NCBI GenBank assembly: GCA_009760885.1 | Contig: CM019692.1 | Coordinates: 58,642,964 to 58,706,963, forward strand | Direction: 5' to 3' | Source: Achatina immaculata | Taxonomy: Eukaryota; Mollusca; Gastropoda; Stylommatophora; Achatinidae | Length of the DNA: 64,000 nucleotides | Translations under genes and position numbers: made by a program | In this document: in pieces, positions 33,830 through 46,267 of the stretch | How the letters are laid out: each line of letters opens with the position of its first letter | How positions within the stretch are numbered: position 1 is the first letter of the stretch | The notes under the pieces: model-generated | What the model was told of the DNA's origin: nothing | The model's input: only the letters and a program-made list of their open reading frames with translations | The model's database searches: none

Positions 33830-34997
33830 CTGCAAACATGAAAATAGGTGAGGGGGGGGGGGAATTTAAAGAAAACAATACGCACAGCATAGAGACATTC
33901 ATACAGTATAGAAAATGTTAGTTATGATCCTACAGTTGACTGATTGCCACAGGTTAACGAAGCACAGCTCGTCATACCCCCTTGTGACAGAGGCACTATG
34001 GATCCAAATGAGACGTCAAATCCAGTCATAAAGATCAGCCAGGCAGCAAGTCGAATGTATCAGGTCATAGAAAGATGTGTCAGGTAGAAAAGTGCAAATG
34101 TCGTAGCCTAACTGCAAAACTGCGGCACAACAGAAGAAGAAGCCGAAGAAGAATTTTAACAAACTGTTGTTCACTTTGTCTCTAATTCCCATCTCTCTTC
34201 CTCTTCTCGTCAGCGCCAACGACACACGGGGCTGCTGGTAGCAAGAGATTTCGACTTCTATATGTCTTTCTTCTTGGTTGTCTCCCGTGTCAATCCTTTG
34301 TTTACCAGCATTTTCTCTGCTGTAAGTCTCCATGTCTCTTTTGGTCGTCCCATGCTTCTCTTACCCTGTTCAGTTTCCCCATAATCCAGCTAAAAACATC
34401 TAAGTTAGGTTTACTACTTCGTCTTGGAAACTACATATATTATTTTAAGCTGTTTTTCTAACACATATATGCGCACACACATACACAATACAACTGAAAT
34501 CAGGCAAGAAACTAAAAACAGATACAGAGATACAATTACCACACAAAATATGATGCAGAGCCAGAACCCACATTTGGCTAATATCCACGGGCAAGGACGT
34601 TCATCTCTTATATAACATGGTTGCAGTGACACCATCAATATTTAGGCAAAGTTACCTCTTTCGCTAACGTGAGCCGTTTAAATGAGAGATTATAAGATAA
34701 TACATTATAAGATTATACATTATAAGATATATATAAGATAAGTAATAAAATTACTATTTAGCTTCACAACAGCACAGGCAGTGTTGGCAGACCTTGCACA
34801 TTTATGCAAATGAATGCTCAGAGTGATAATCCAGGCAGTCTAGATAAAATAAACAGTCACATATTTCTAATCCAACCCATGTTTTTAATTTTAGAGCAGG
34901 TTCCTTCCAGCTTCTTTCTGACAAAATTTCTCAACAAAAATTATTCTGGTACAATACTGAAAATACCAGGAGTGAAAGTTTTAAAAGAAAATGCATC
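33830..34997. other. intergenic, little recognised
   Basis: AT-rich sequence with a G run near 33850. A short stretch around 34325-34365 resembles part of LINE-C (GTCTCTTTTGGTCGTCCC) but is too short to call. Promoter elements could not be identified. Confidence 0.4.
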
Positions 34998-35008
34998 TAT
35001 CTAATTTT

Positions 35009-35444
35009 CACTCGGTTTACTAAACTGGTGGTGCCGGGTTCAAGCCCCAGCAGAGGGAGTTTTTGTTTCCATGGTACACGCCAGAAAGGCCCTGGGTTCC
35101 ACAACGCCTCTAAAAATGGATACTAGGGAAATTTGAAACGTATAAACTAGGTAACAAGAAGTAGGAACAGCTTTATTACTTAATGAGTACACAATGCATT
35201 TCCTATCATTTTTTTCCTAGTTTATACACTTTGGTATCACAGCTTTACTGCAGTGGCTCCGTGTTTAGTTATATATTCATACACTAATTATTGTGTGTTA
35301 CCAGAGACATCTGGGAAGGTAACGCGGCCAGGCGTGATACTGACCACATCACACTTTCATGTGACGAAGGTCATGGAAAACATGGCCCTAACATCGTATC
35401 CCCATTATGCCTTAATGGTGTGGAAACAGGGATTTTACCGTACA
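35009..35444 (+). repeat. SINE split by PLE-like insert
   Basis: SINE of the 32282 family, starting inside its head (GGTTTACTAAACTGGTGG; B box GGGTTCAAGCC). Flanks TATCTAATTTT (34998-35008) and TATCTAGTTTT (35445-35455) form an 11-bp TSD with one change. The body stops near 35137 and resumes near 35298, with the TACCAGAGAAATCTGG segment present on both sides as a diverged duplication. Confidence 0.75.
35138..35297. mobile_element. PLE-type terminal piece inside SINE
   Basis: Contains AAGTAGGAACAGCTTTATTA (minus orientation of the 6900-6950 sequence), then TTCCTAGTTTATACAC (plus orientation of the same terminal sequence). The insert is therefore internally inverted. No hairpin core retained. 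Confidence 0.5.
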
Positions 35445-35504
35445 TATCTAGTTTTGCTTTGGAGATGCATATCTTAAACTTTAACATTAACTAGTATACG
35501 TATA

Positions 35505-35851
35505 ATACGAATTCAAGAGCAACGCAGAGATCAGACAGATGAGCAAATAACAACTTGTCTCATTGTTGATAAAAAAAAAAGAAGATGGACATATTCGGTC
35601 ATGTGATGAGAAGAAACAATCAGAGAATCCCCAAACAAGCTATCAAATGGAACACACCAGGCCGAAGAAAAACAGGTCTTCCACGTGAAACTATAAAGAG
35701 GACATTGTTAAGAGAAGCCAATTCAACTGGAATAACATCCTTTGATGAGATTGAAAAACTAACCGAAGACAGGACATCTTGGCGAACTACCATGCTGGGC
35801 CCTATGTGACGTTACGTTTAACGGCACGGGAAGGGTGTAAGATGTAAGAAC
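35505..35851 (+). mobile_element. LINE-B 3' fragment with 9-bp TSD
   Basis: 347-bp, strongly 5'-truncated LINE-B covering the RT C-terminus (IFGHVMRRNNQRIPKQAIKW; RRKTGLPRETIKR) and the tail GATGTAAG. TSD ATACGTATA at 35496-35504 and 35852-35860. Confidence 0.9.
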
Positions 35852-36187
35852 ATACGTATATGATAGGTTTTTTCCCTCCCAAATTATACAGTACTACCTG
35901 TGTCTACTGAACTTTTTCTGTGCGGTCTCGTAGTGATCGTATGGTAGCGGATGAGTTAATTTCAGGCTGTGCGCTTTAAAAAAAACTTGAACTGTGGTGA
36001 AACCAATGCGTTTAAAAAAAAAGGACAAACGTTATTTTCTCTATGAAACGAATAAGCTTGCGAATATAAATAATGATGTTTGAATACTGCACTTTACATC
36101 GCATTTCAAAGTAAAGTTACAGGGAAATTATGGAAAGAGTAGACATGGGGGGTGGGGGGAGGGGATGGAGAGAGAAGTGAAGAATCT

Positions 36188-36320
36188 CTCTCTCTCTCTG
36201 AAGCTTTAGGTGCCCAAGGCACATGGGGCTTCTGAAAAGATTTTCCACAAACTGCTGTACTTCGCCCTCATTCCCCCCCCCCCTTTTCCCGCTCTTACTC
36301 AGGTGAGCCCTCTACCTGTG
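36188..36320 (-). mobile_element. LINE-C 3' end remnant
   Basis: The (CT)n run followed by GCCCAAGGCACATGGGGCTTC and GCTCTTACTCAGGTGAGCCC matches the 3' end of LINE-C (48270-48390), with a C-run expansion near 36275. Confidence 0.7.
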
Positions 36321-37876
36321 CAAGAAGGTGAAGGTCAAATAGAATGCTGTAGCAAAACTATTTCTATTCCCCCCCCCCCCACTCTCTCTCCCCCAAGCCC
36401 TCCGGACCCCACAGCAATGCACTATCTGGACTCTCTCTCTCCTCTCTCTCTCTCTCTCTCCTTGAGACTGTCTGTCTCTTTCACTGGTATGTATGCAAAA
36501 AGTCCAAAGGACTTGTTTATGACTTCCAAGTGTTTGTGAGTTATAAGGCGAAGGGGATGTCCAGCACTGGATTATTGGATTATACGGAATAATCTAATGA
36601 TAAATTTTAAAATATCATACTAGGCTTTTAGTCGAGCTAGGGGCTAGTTTGTTTTAGAATCGCTCCATTGCTTTTGATAAGATGTAATTGGACAAACATA
36701 CAAAACTTACACATTCTTCATTATCATTATCATTATTTTCATAAAGCGTATGTTAAGTACATTTGTCAACATATTTTACAAAGTAAATTAAAATTCTCTT
36801 TACATGTACATGTTGGCTAGAGCTATTGCAGTAAACAGTGCCAAAAAAAAAAAAACCAAACAGAGAAATGATCGAGATAGAGAGTGTTTCAGAAATTAAC
36901 TGGGGAGGGAAAACATAAATAATAAAAATGAAGTGGTACTCACATCTTTGTTTTAAACTCACGGTTGATTCTGGCCAGCTTATTACACTATCACAGATAA
37001 ATTAAAAACTAGACAGCCAATATTCTCTGTCAAATCCCAACTGAGTATAACACACAAAATGCTGTAGCGAAAAAGCTTACCAATGTCAATAATCTTTGGA
37101 GGATTTCTAAAAAAAAAAAATCCAGGTTATCTCCCATTTGTTTATCTCTTGTTTTCTTCCTCAGGTTTATAGTCCTCGCTGGTGGTTTTCCACGGGTTGA
37201 CTTGATCTATACGCGCCCTAGAATTGAGGTTATGAGGCGGAGTTAGGAAAGACCTTCACCCACATACACTCTTCCAAAACTAGTGACACAAGCTTGCTCG
37301 TAATTCTTACACACAGGCGCACGAGAAAGAATCATCTAAAAAAAAGTACTGATAGGATGATACGAGATTCTCGGAGAACTGAGAAGAAAGCTATGCTTTA
37401 ATCTGTATATTAAAATATAGCACATAACAGACATTTGTTGACGCTGTGTCAGAAGTCACTGCTATCAAACATTTTAAGCAGCAATAAATAAAACAATCGG
37501 AATGGAAGTGACCCCCCCCCCCCACCTACCCATCCAATATGCTTAAATGTAAACTAAAATTAGAATTGACAGCTATCAAAACACGTCAGAATATATTTAG
37601 AATAACTAGCATGTACAGACTGAGTCATGAAATCAATGCATAAATGAGCTGCAAAATAAACTGATCCTTTGAAAGGAGGATAGAAACGAAAGATAAAAGC
37701 ATTTTTTTCTCAAATAAAGTTGGATATCAAATTTAATATGACGAAATGAAAGCGAAATAATTCTGAGACTTTCCAGACCACTACGTAGTGTTTCGACCTA
37801 TTTTTTTTCCTAAATAGATTTAAGAATTCTTCGATAGTTGTATTTATCTGAGAACAACAAATGATAGGACACAAAA
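36321..37876. other. intergenic, simple-sequence rich
   Basis: C runs (36370, 37513) and a (CT)n stretch (36433-36470) in otherwise featureless AT-rich DNA. No gene found. Confidence 0.5.
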
Positions 37877-38131
37877 ACACCATATGTCTTCTTCCTATTC
37901 TTCTTCGTTCGCTTCTACCACCAAAGCCGCACTGTGATCCTACTGAATTTATGCCTGTGGTCCTCGTTAGGTCCCGTGGTCTCCTGTGTGGTCCCCGAAA
38001 GGACCACACGAGATCCACGAGAGGACCACAAGGGGTTCAGAGTATCACAGGGCTTTAGCCTGTATTCTTGGTGGGTCTCAGAAGCGGGATTGCGTGACAC
38101 CGTGGTTTTCGTTGCACCAGTTTAGTCTAGG

Positions 38132-38400
38132 GTTGGACTTTCTCACCGGAAGACCTCGACGTGTTTAGGATATCAGTGCATCCCCGCTGGGTGAGAGGCG
38201 GTAGCCCATCCAGGCCAGAGTTGGACTTTCTCACTGGAAAAGCTCGACGTGTTTTGAGATACCCGTGTATCACCGCCAGGTGAGAGGTGGTTGCCCATCC
38301 AGTCCAGAGTTGAACTTTCTCACCGGAAAACCTCAGCGTGATTAGGATACGCATACATCCCCGCCGGGTGAGAGGTGGTTGCCTATCTAGACTTCCCTGG
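38132..38400. repeat. 89-bp tandem repeat, 3 units
   Basis: Units start GTTGRACTTTCTCACYGG at about 38132, 38220 and 38309, and contain GGTGAGAGGYGGTWGCC. Internal to the long composite retroposon; absent from the short form. Confidence 0.9.
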
Positions 38401-38510
38401 TCCAGTGTCTCCGACTTCAGCATTTTGCGGTCGTGGCCGCTACCCTTCCTAGTTGTGACCAGGATGGAGCTTTTGTCCAGGAGGATGAATCCTCGCCACT
38501 AGTGACTTCC

Positions 38511-38831
38511 ACCCCTGGGTTGAGCCGGTTTAGGCATATTATCCCAGTATGGGCGTGTTTGGGACGTGACCGACCTCTACAGCAGAGGCACTGTGACATG
38601 CATAGCTTTCAAGATTCACCCCTGGTGTGAGCCGGTTTAGGCAAAATTCACCAGTATGGGTGTATATCGGGCGTGACCGACCTCTAGAGCGGAGGTGGCA
38701 TGACATGTCTAGCCATAAAATTCCACCCCTGGTGTGTGCCGGTTTAGGCAAATTTCACCAGTGTAGGTGTATTTCGGACGTGGCCGGCCTCTAGAGCAGA
38801 GGTGCCGTGGTATGTTTAGCTCTCGTAGCGA
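38511..38831. repeat. 107-bp tandem repeat, 3 units
   Basis: Units start ACCCCTGG at 38511, 38618 and 38725, exactly 107 bp apart, with GAGCCGGTTTAGGCA and GACCGACCTCTA blocks. A degenerate fourth unit lies near 38990-39080. Internal to the long composite retroposon. Confidence 0.92.
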
Positions 38832-39471
38832 TACTACTGGACATACCGATTAAACTTCACTTTATCTTTTCCTTCACCTTTTCACATCTGCGCCGCACAG
38901 CAACCTTTATTTCTTTTCCACATTTTCTTCCTTGACCAAGAGGAGCTTCATTCCACGCGCGGCATTCGAAGAGTCTCGCCAGCAGTGTCTTAACCTCTGG
39001 GACAAGCCAGTTCATGCATTTCACCCGATAGGACTGCACTCAGGACGTGGCCGACCTCCAAACCAGAGGTGCCGTGATTTGACTGTTTGCTTCGCTGTAT
39101 CCTTTCTACCACCTTTTCCGCAGTGATGCCGCGCGGCAACCCCATTTGCACCTTTCTTCGTTGGCCGGGAGGAGCACCGCTCCACGCACGGCAGCCGAAG
39201 AATACCGCCAACAGCGGCAGATGAGCTACCAAACGTGCCACTCATCTACCCTAAGTATCTGGTTTTCAGGCGCCAGATATTCGCCCTCGCCCCTTCTCCT
39301 GTCAGTTTAAACAGTTCTGCCACGGGAAGGCCAGGAGCTGGACTTGACTGCCAGAGGCTGTGTGAGACGCGCGCCGTTGGAGTGGAAATCGAATACTCCA
39401 CCCCACCTCCGACAATAGCAGTCATTAGAACCACACCATATGTGAAATGAATGTATTAATAATTAACTTTT

Positions 39472-40190
39472 TTACATCATCATCATCATCATCATGTGCT
39501 GTGCCGATTGGCGTTGGCTACTATGCTTCTCCAGAGTACACGATCCTTCATGCAGGCCAGCAGCTCAGTTGGTGATCTCTCACACCATCCCGTCACACTG
39601 TCCAGTATCATTTCTCTCGGTTTTCCCCTGGCTCTTCTTCCTTCTATTTTTCCTGTTGTTACAATGTTTTCAATGCTCCCCCCCCCCTTTCTCGTTGCAC
39701 GTCCTATGAATGTACATTGTCTTTCTCGTAATTTTTTAAAAGATTTTTTTGTGTGTCTCTCCAGTCTTCTCATACATTCTTCATTCGTTATTTTTACTGT
39801 CAGGGAATTCGCAACATTCTTCTAATAAACCACATTTGTACTGTTTCCAATGATTTTTGTGCAGACCTACCTATTGTCCATGATTCACTTCTATATAATA
39901 AGATATGTTCAATTTTGCACTTTAAGACTCGTATTCTAACATTCAGTGATAAGCATAATGTTTATCGTTCTCTGAAATACGATATTTGCTTGGCCTATTC
40001 TGTTCTTAATTTCTGTTCTATATTTCCCATCTGAACTTATTACTACTCCAAGGTATTTGAATTTCTGCACCTGATTTAGAACTGTTCCATTTAATTTTAT
40101 ACTGCATGGATTCTGTTTCTTAGATGTAACCATTGTTACTGTATTTTTGATGTTCAAAGTAAGCCCATTCTGTTCAGTTTCTTTTTACGC
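39472..40190 (-). mobile_element. LINE-A 3' fragment
   Basis: Minus-strand RT C-terminus. 39936-40157 reads [21 protein letters not shown]; 39492-39773 reads CTFIGRATRKGG, then KIEGRRARGKPREMILDSVTGW. The tail is (ATG)n at 39472-39495. Frameshift between the two parts. Confidence 0.85.
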
Positions 40191-40254
40191 CATAAATTAA
40201 AGAAACGAAACAGGAAAATAGGAGACCAGAACGAGGCTGAATCCATCAGCTGCC

Positions 40255-40465
40255 AAATGCGCATGCTATTATTTTACAATTGTCCTTGCTGTTTGTTCGT
40301 TAAATATTATTCCTACTCCTCGTTCATGTTTCTCACTTCCTGAATATATTATTGTATAGTTATCATTGTTTATCTTTCCTGCACTTGTTCATCTAACTTC
40401 ACTCATTCCTGATATGCTGATCTTAATCTTTTCCATTTCCCTCTTTACATTTTCTAATTTTCCAG
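40255..40465 (-). mobile_element. LINE-A 5' endonuclease segment, inverted
   Basis: Minus strand reads AGKLENVKREMEKIKIS, YTIIYSGSEKHERGVGIIFNEQTARTIV: the N-terminal EN region. It sits directly beside the plus-strand copy that starts at the same NKTARTIV point, so it looks like the inverted 5' part of that copy. Confidence 0.78.
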
Positions 40466-40469
40466 CCTG

Positions 40470-43096
40470 GAATAGAATTCTAACAAAACAGCAAGGACAA
40501 TCGTAGGATACTTGAACATCTCGGACCGAGTCCTACTAGCCCAACTGAAAAGACGACCAATAAACATAAATACTATACAAGTGTACGCTCCAGCATCTGA
40601 AAGTTCTGAAGAAGATGCAGAGAAATTTTATAATGACATAGAGACAGCCTTGAAACACACAACGTCACATACTATAGTGATGGGAGATTTTAATGCCAAA
40701 GTTGGTAAAGAAAGAACTTCAGACATCGTTGGTGACTATGGACTGGGGGAGATGAATGGCAGAAGCAGTAAATTAATTGAACTGGCAAGAATACATAGCA
40801 TGGTTGTAGGAAACACCTGGTGTAAGCAACATCCTCGAAGACTGGCAACGTAGTGCAGCCCAGACAAAAAGACTTTTAACTAGAGAGACTACGTATTAAT
40901 CAACAAACGATTCAGAAATGCATTACTGACATAAAAAAACCATGCCAGGAGCTGACTACAATAGTGACCACGACCCACTCTGTGGAAAAATTAGAATAAA
41001 GATAAAGAAAGCATGCAGAAAAGTGAGAAACATCAAACTGAATACAGAACTCCTTAAAAATGACCAAGAAATGCGAGAACAATACAAAGTTATTATAACG
41101 AATAGACACAATGCAATAGCAAAGATAAATAGTATAGATGAACAATAGGCAATGTTAAGAGATTCTATCCACCAAACTATTAAGAAGATAATACCACCGA
41201 AAAAAGAAGCCCCTAAAAATAAATGAATGACAGACGACATTTTAGGACTGATGAACAAGTGGAGAAGGAGTAAAAATAACCAAGAAAAATATAGCAAGAT
41301 AAATAAAGAAATATGACGCAAATGCAGAGAAGCAAAGGAAGTGTGGTTAAATGAACAGTGCAGACAAATAGAGGACTCCCATAATAAAGACAACAAAAAC
41401 ATGCATAAAACGAATTAGTGAACTCACACGCAGAAAGACATAATATACCACAGGATGCCTGAAATCAAATGAAGGTAAAATGTTAATGGGAAAAAAGAAG
41501 ACATTGTGGACAGGTGGACAGAGTACATCGGTGAGCTATATGGAGAAGAAAGACCAGAATTAATACCAGATACTGAAAACTGTGATAGACCACCAATACT
41601 TGAAGATGAAATCATAGATGCCATCAAACACACGAAGAAAGGAAAAGCGACTGGGTCTGATAACATAACAATAGAAGAAATAGAGGCGCTACAGGAGATA
41701 GGAATAAATATAATAACCAAGTTACTGAATAACATTTACAACAGTGGTTATATGCCCAGTGACCTACTTAAATTCACGTTTATAGACTACCAAAGAAACC
41801 AGGTGCAAAGGAATGTGATGACTACTGGACTATCAGCCGCTCATGTCACATAACGAAGCTACTTCTGAGAATAATTATGAGAAGAACAACGAAAAAGATA
41901 AAAATGGAAATAGCAGATGAACAGTTTGGATTTGTTGAAGGAAAGGGAACACACAATGCCATTTATGCTTTACAAACACTAACAGAAAGAGCTTTAGAAG
42001 TACAGAAAGATCTCTACTCATGTTCCATTGATTACACCAAGACATTCGACAAGGTGAAACATAATGAAATTATTAAAATGCTTGAAGACATCAATATAGA
42101 CGGCAAAGACCTGAGGATTGTAAAACATCTATACTGGCAGCAAGAAGCAGCAATTCGAGTTGAAAACAGAACTGGAAAATATCAACCTATAAAACATGGG
42201 GTGCGACAAGGATGTGTACTATCTCCAGACCTTTTTTATCTGTACAGCGAGAATATTCTAAGAACGATCATCACAGAACCAGGCATAACAATTGAAGGAA
42301 ACAATATTAACAACCTTCGGTATACTGACGACACAGTACTGATAGCTGAGAACCAACAATACCTGCGAAATCTTTTGGATAAAGTCGCTAAAGGAAGTGA
42401 ACAGAAAGGCCTTACTTTAAACATAAAAAAGACAGAGACTATGGTTATATCTAAGAAACAGAATCCACCAACATGCAGTATTAAATTAAACGGAGCTATT
42501 CTAAAGCAGGTGCAGAAATTCAAATACCTTGGAGCAGTAATAACTTCAGATGGGAAATGCGGAACATAAATTAGGAACAGAATAGGCCAAGCAAAGACTG
42601 CATTTCAGAGAATGAGAAACATATTATCCAACACATCCTTATCAATGAATGTTAGAAAACGAGTCCTAAAATGCTATATTGAACCTATCTTGTTATATGG
42701 AAGTGAATCATGGACAATAGGCAGGTCTGCATAAAAATCGTTGGAAGCAGCAGAAATGTGGTCTATTAGAAGAATGTTGCGAATCCCTGGACAGCAAAAA
42801 TAACTAATGAAGAATGTATGAGAAAAGCTGGAGAGACAAAAAATCTTGTCAGAAAAAAAAGATAGAGACAATGCAATTTCATAGGAAGAGGGGCATTGAA
42901 AAAAATTATAACAACAGGAAAAATAGAAGGAAGAAGATCAAGAGGAAGACCAAGAGAAATGATACTGGACAGTCTGACGGGATGGTGTGAGAGATCAGCA
43001 ACTGAGCTGATGGCCTGCGTAAAGGATCGTGTACTGTGAAGAAGCATAATAGCCAACGCCAGTCGGCACGGCACCTGATGATGATGATGATGATAT
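40470..43096 (+). mobile_element. LINE-A EN-RT copy with (GAT)n tail
   Basis: Degenerate 2.6-kb plus-strand copy. EN: ISDRVLLAQLKRRP, IQVYAPASESS, MGDFNAKVG, then PGADYNSDHDPLCGK. Linker 41000-41500. RT: 41506-41853 (KKGKATGSDNITIEEIEAL) and the open frame 41877-42569 ([62 protein letters not shown]). The catalytic box is YTDD rather than YADD. The tail is ATGATGATGATGAT at 43078-43093. Stops and frameshifts throughout. Confidence 0.88.
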
Positions 43097-44799
43097 TTGA
43101 AATGAAGTAGAACACATGAATTTGGATTTGGGGTGTTAAAATTACATAAAACTGTCTACATAAATCGCACATCAAATGGCTAATCCGCAATTGACGATGA
43201 GAAGGGATAAGCAAAGAAACAAGACCAAATGAAAAATACAAAGATTGATGTGTGGGGAAAAAAAGGGTAATTGACTTTCATAACGCGGTACAGAATATTC
43301 ACCTCATTCCCATCTCCAAGTCATACAACGCCGACGTACAACCTCTCACCCAGTTGACCGCCCTTAATTTTAGACACTCCAGGAACCCAAACAACGGACA
43401 TTGACCTATTTTCAGAATAAGCCAATCAGATTCAACAAGTTTAAAGAGGGTTTCCGAAAGTACAATGATATTTTTAGACAGACAGATATCTATTATTTGT
43501 TTCATGCAATTTCCCTCCATCTTTCCTCCAGTACCAGCCTAGTCTCCAGAAGACGTTCACAAGTATTCAACACTTCGATGACGATATACTGATGAATACA
43601 TACGTAGTTATAAAGAATGTTATACATTCTGGATTCTTGCTTTCTTCATACCAAATGACTGGATAGAGAAATCCGGTCGAGTGAAACGACGTAACCGTCG
43701 TTTTGATGAACAAAAGCAAGTACATATTATCAAACATCAACGGGCTCTATGACACTAAAACATAAAAAAAATGTTATAGCTTTGTGGCCAGTGAGGCCTG
43801 CTTTCCGCTCAACCCAGATCTTACACTATGGCCTGATATATCTTGTTACAAGCGTTGCGAAGTTTATTCTGGGTTAAAAACAGGAAATCGCACGTACATG
43901 GTTCGACGGCCAGCGTGGCAATGTCGCGACTTTCAGCTGTTGTAGTCTGGTTCATACTGTTCTAGTTAGAACTTTAGCTCGCTGTATGGAGCAGCGCAGA
44001 ACACACATCTACGCTCACATTTTAAGTCGATATGTAGGTCAAACTAATGCACTGTTTGTTTTTAACCGGCTATATACAATTAAGATTTCATCATTGCTAC
44101 AAAAGTAGCTTCCGAGTTATATTCGCTGATTATACAAATTCAGAGCAGGCAATTTCCAAAAAGAACAATAATTAGCCATAAATATTTTTTCTTACCTTGC
44201 TGTGCAAAAATTTAAAAATAAATAAATAAACACTACGTACTATTTTAAATCTGAATATTTAGTCCGGTCTGAAGCATTGCTTGATTTGTAAAATGTCTAA
44301 AATTCAGACAGATTCTTTCGAAAAGCTGATAGTTGCGTTTCAGTGGCTTACACAAACCAACATTCCAGCAGAATATAAACATCACATTCAGAATCAAATC
44401 TGAGAAGCAGAAAGAAAGCTTACCCTGTCCTGTGATACTACTCTTTTTTTAGGGTCTAACCGATCCTATAACCAGTTCTCTGTTGTACAATTTTAAAACT
44501 GTGCTGATGGGAGAGAGGGGATAAATGCAGTTCAATCTGGCAAGTCGATATGCTTAGTCGAGTAAACTACAGTGTTTCCCGACTTTTTCATTCACAAGGA
44601 CCACCTTGTAAGTTTCGGACTGTTACTCTGTATGTAACAATGTAAAATAATGAACCCTCTCTCTTTTTAAAAAAAATACAATTGACTGCACTTAATACCA
44701 AACCAATAACGCAGCCGAGGACCACGTGATAGTGACCACTGGTATAGCAACGAATAGTTTTTTTTGGGGGGGGGGTATAATATACTCTCTCTCTCTCTT

Positions 44800-44846
<47 letters not shown>

Positions 44847-46264
44847 GTATGTAGCAAAGATACGGACGGCTGAGGCTGAACAGAAGAACGATACGTTGGG
44901 AAGATCCAGGAAACGATCACTGAAAAGGAATGAATGAATGAATGAATAATCTTTATTTTTAAAGGGTAAAGAATTGGGCACGCATGCCCGTCTTACATTC
45001 TGCCCTTCATCACTCCATCTTTCATTCTTCCCACACACTCGATTTAATACAAATATACAAATTAAATTAGGAAAAAAACATATCAAAAGAGTTTAAGATT
45101 TAACTGTTACATTCAAAGTAAAAGAGAAGAAGTAATTAACCTAATAAAATAGCTCTCACGCACACACACACAGACATATACATAAACAAAATACATTGTA
45201 AATACAGATCTTCTAACGTATGTTTTTTTAAAACAAACATTAAAATAATTTCTAACAATATCTAACAAGTTACTTTTCGAATTTAATGAAAACTGCTAAA
45301 AGTAAGCAGCAAGCAGCAGAGAACTAACTAAACGAAAATATGTTTTGGAGATGTTAAGGAGTAGCTTTGTATGCAAAGAGGCGATAGTCCTGAAAGTTTG
45401 AGAATCATTGATTTAATACATTATGTAAGCCTAGGTCGCCTCAATTTTTAGCTAACTTTGGAATATCACTTTGATATCGTACATGGAAGCGATTGATTAT
45501 TACGTCAATGTTACCCAGCTAAAAAGCTTTGGGCCTACAATGAACGCGTTATAATGAATGTGCACGAGTCGTTAATCCATCATAAAATATTTTGTGACAA
45601 ATCAGAAATGAATGACGAGCTAAGATATCAACAACAAGCCTTGCAGTGATCAGACGGAGAAACTGAAAGTCTAGAACTATTCTGAGACAGTTCGGAAAAA
45701 AGTGTCTGAACATGAATTTTTTCCTTTTGGACATACCTAACGCCTTAATTAAGACACCGTAAACAAATGTAGTGAAGGCGGAATTTATACATGATGTGTT
45801 GAAAGTAAAAGCTGAAGCAGCGTCTGCTATGTTTAGCTTTTCCATAAAGTGTAATTCCCTGTCTCGGCGAAAAAAATCTTTCTTTTCCCAACCCCACTCA
45901 GTGCATAATGGCGTAATGCCAGGTTTCTACAAGTCGGGCAGCTGTTATGACAAAATTCTGGCAAGACAGACAATTATGGTTCATATCTTCACCCTGGGCT
46001 TAATCCTTGTATTCAAATACATACATTATGACTTTTTTTTTCTCTTCCCGTTCATAAATCTAGTTTATAAATTTACAGAAACCTGGAGATCTGAGATGCC
46101 TATGTTCGTTTTGTTTAGCAGAGATCCGACTAATTAGGTTCAGCGTGTCATTCTATAAATAAAAGCTTTGGTTCGGGGGCTAACGAACCTAGAATTCTGA
46201 ATATTTTTTTTTACAGTTGGTTGTTGTTGGGGGTGGGGGGGGGGGGGGGGAAGGGAGGGTGAAG
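43097..46264. other. intergenic, no gene recognised
   Basis: Scanned for coding blocks; nothing beyond random short ORFs. Contains the (CT)n tract listed separately and several tetranucleotide (AATG) repeats near 44935. An unseen 5' UTR exon of the SLC22 gene could lie here. Confidence 0.4.
44786..44842. repeat. (CT)n microsatellite
   Basis: About 28 CT units with a few TTT interruptions, preceded by a G run at 44766-44775. Confidence 0.95.
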
Positions 46265-46267
46265 ACA

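Larger units (their letters stand above)
37887..39432 (-). mobile_element. composite retroposon, long form (1546 bp)
   Basis: Flanked by a perfect 10-bp TSD (ACACCATATG at 37877-37886 and 39433-39442). Its ends and outer body match the 500-bp element at 11735-12234: a (GAA)-type tail at the low-coordinate end, CGCTTCTACCACCAAAG, TACTGGACATACCGATTAA, TGGTTTTCAGGCGCCAGATA. About 850 bp of extra sequence lies between CCTGTGTGG (near 38000) and TACTACTGGACATA (near 38835), and most of it is two tandem repeats. It is GC-richer than its surroundings. No coding frame. Confidence 0.88.

Noticed and set aside
37861..38630. Overlapping ORFs on both strands at 37.7-39.2 kb
   Set aside because: They arise because the GC-richer tandem repeats lack stop codons in several frames. 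Repeat units shift frame and no protein motif is seen.
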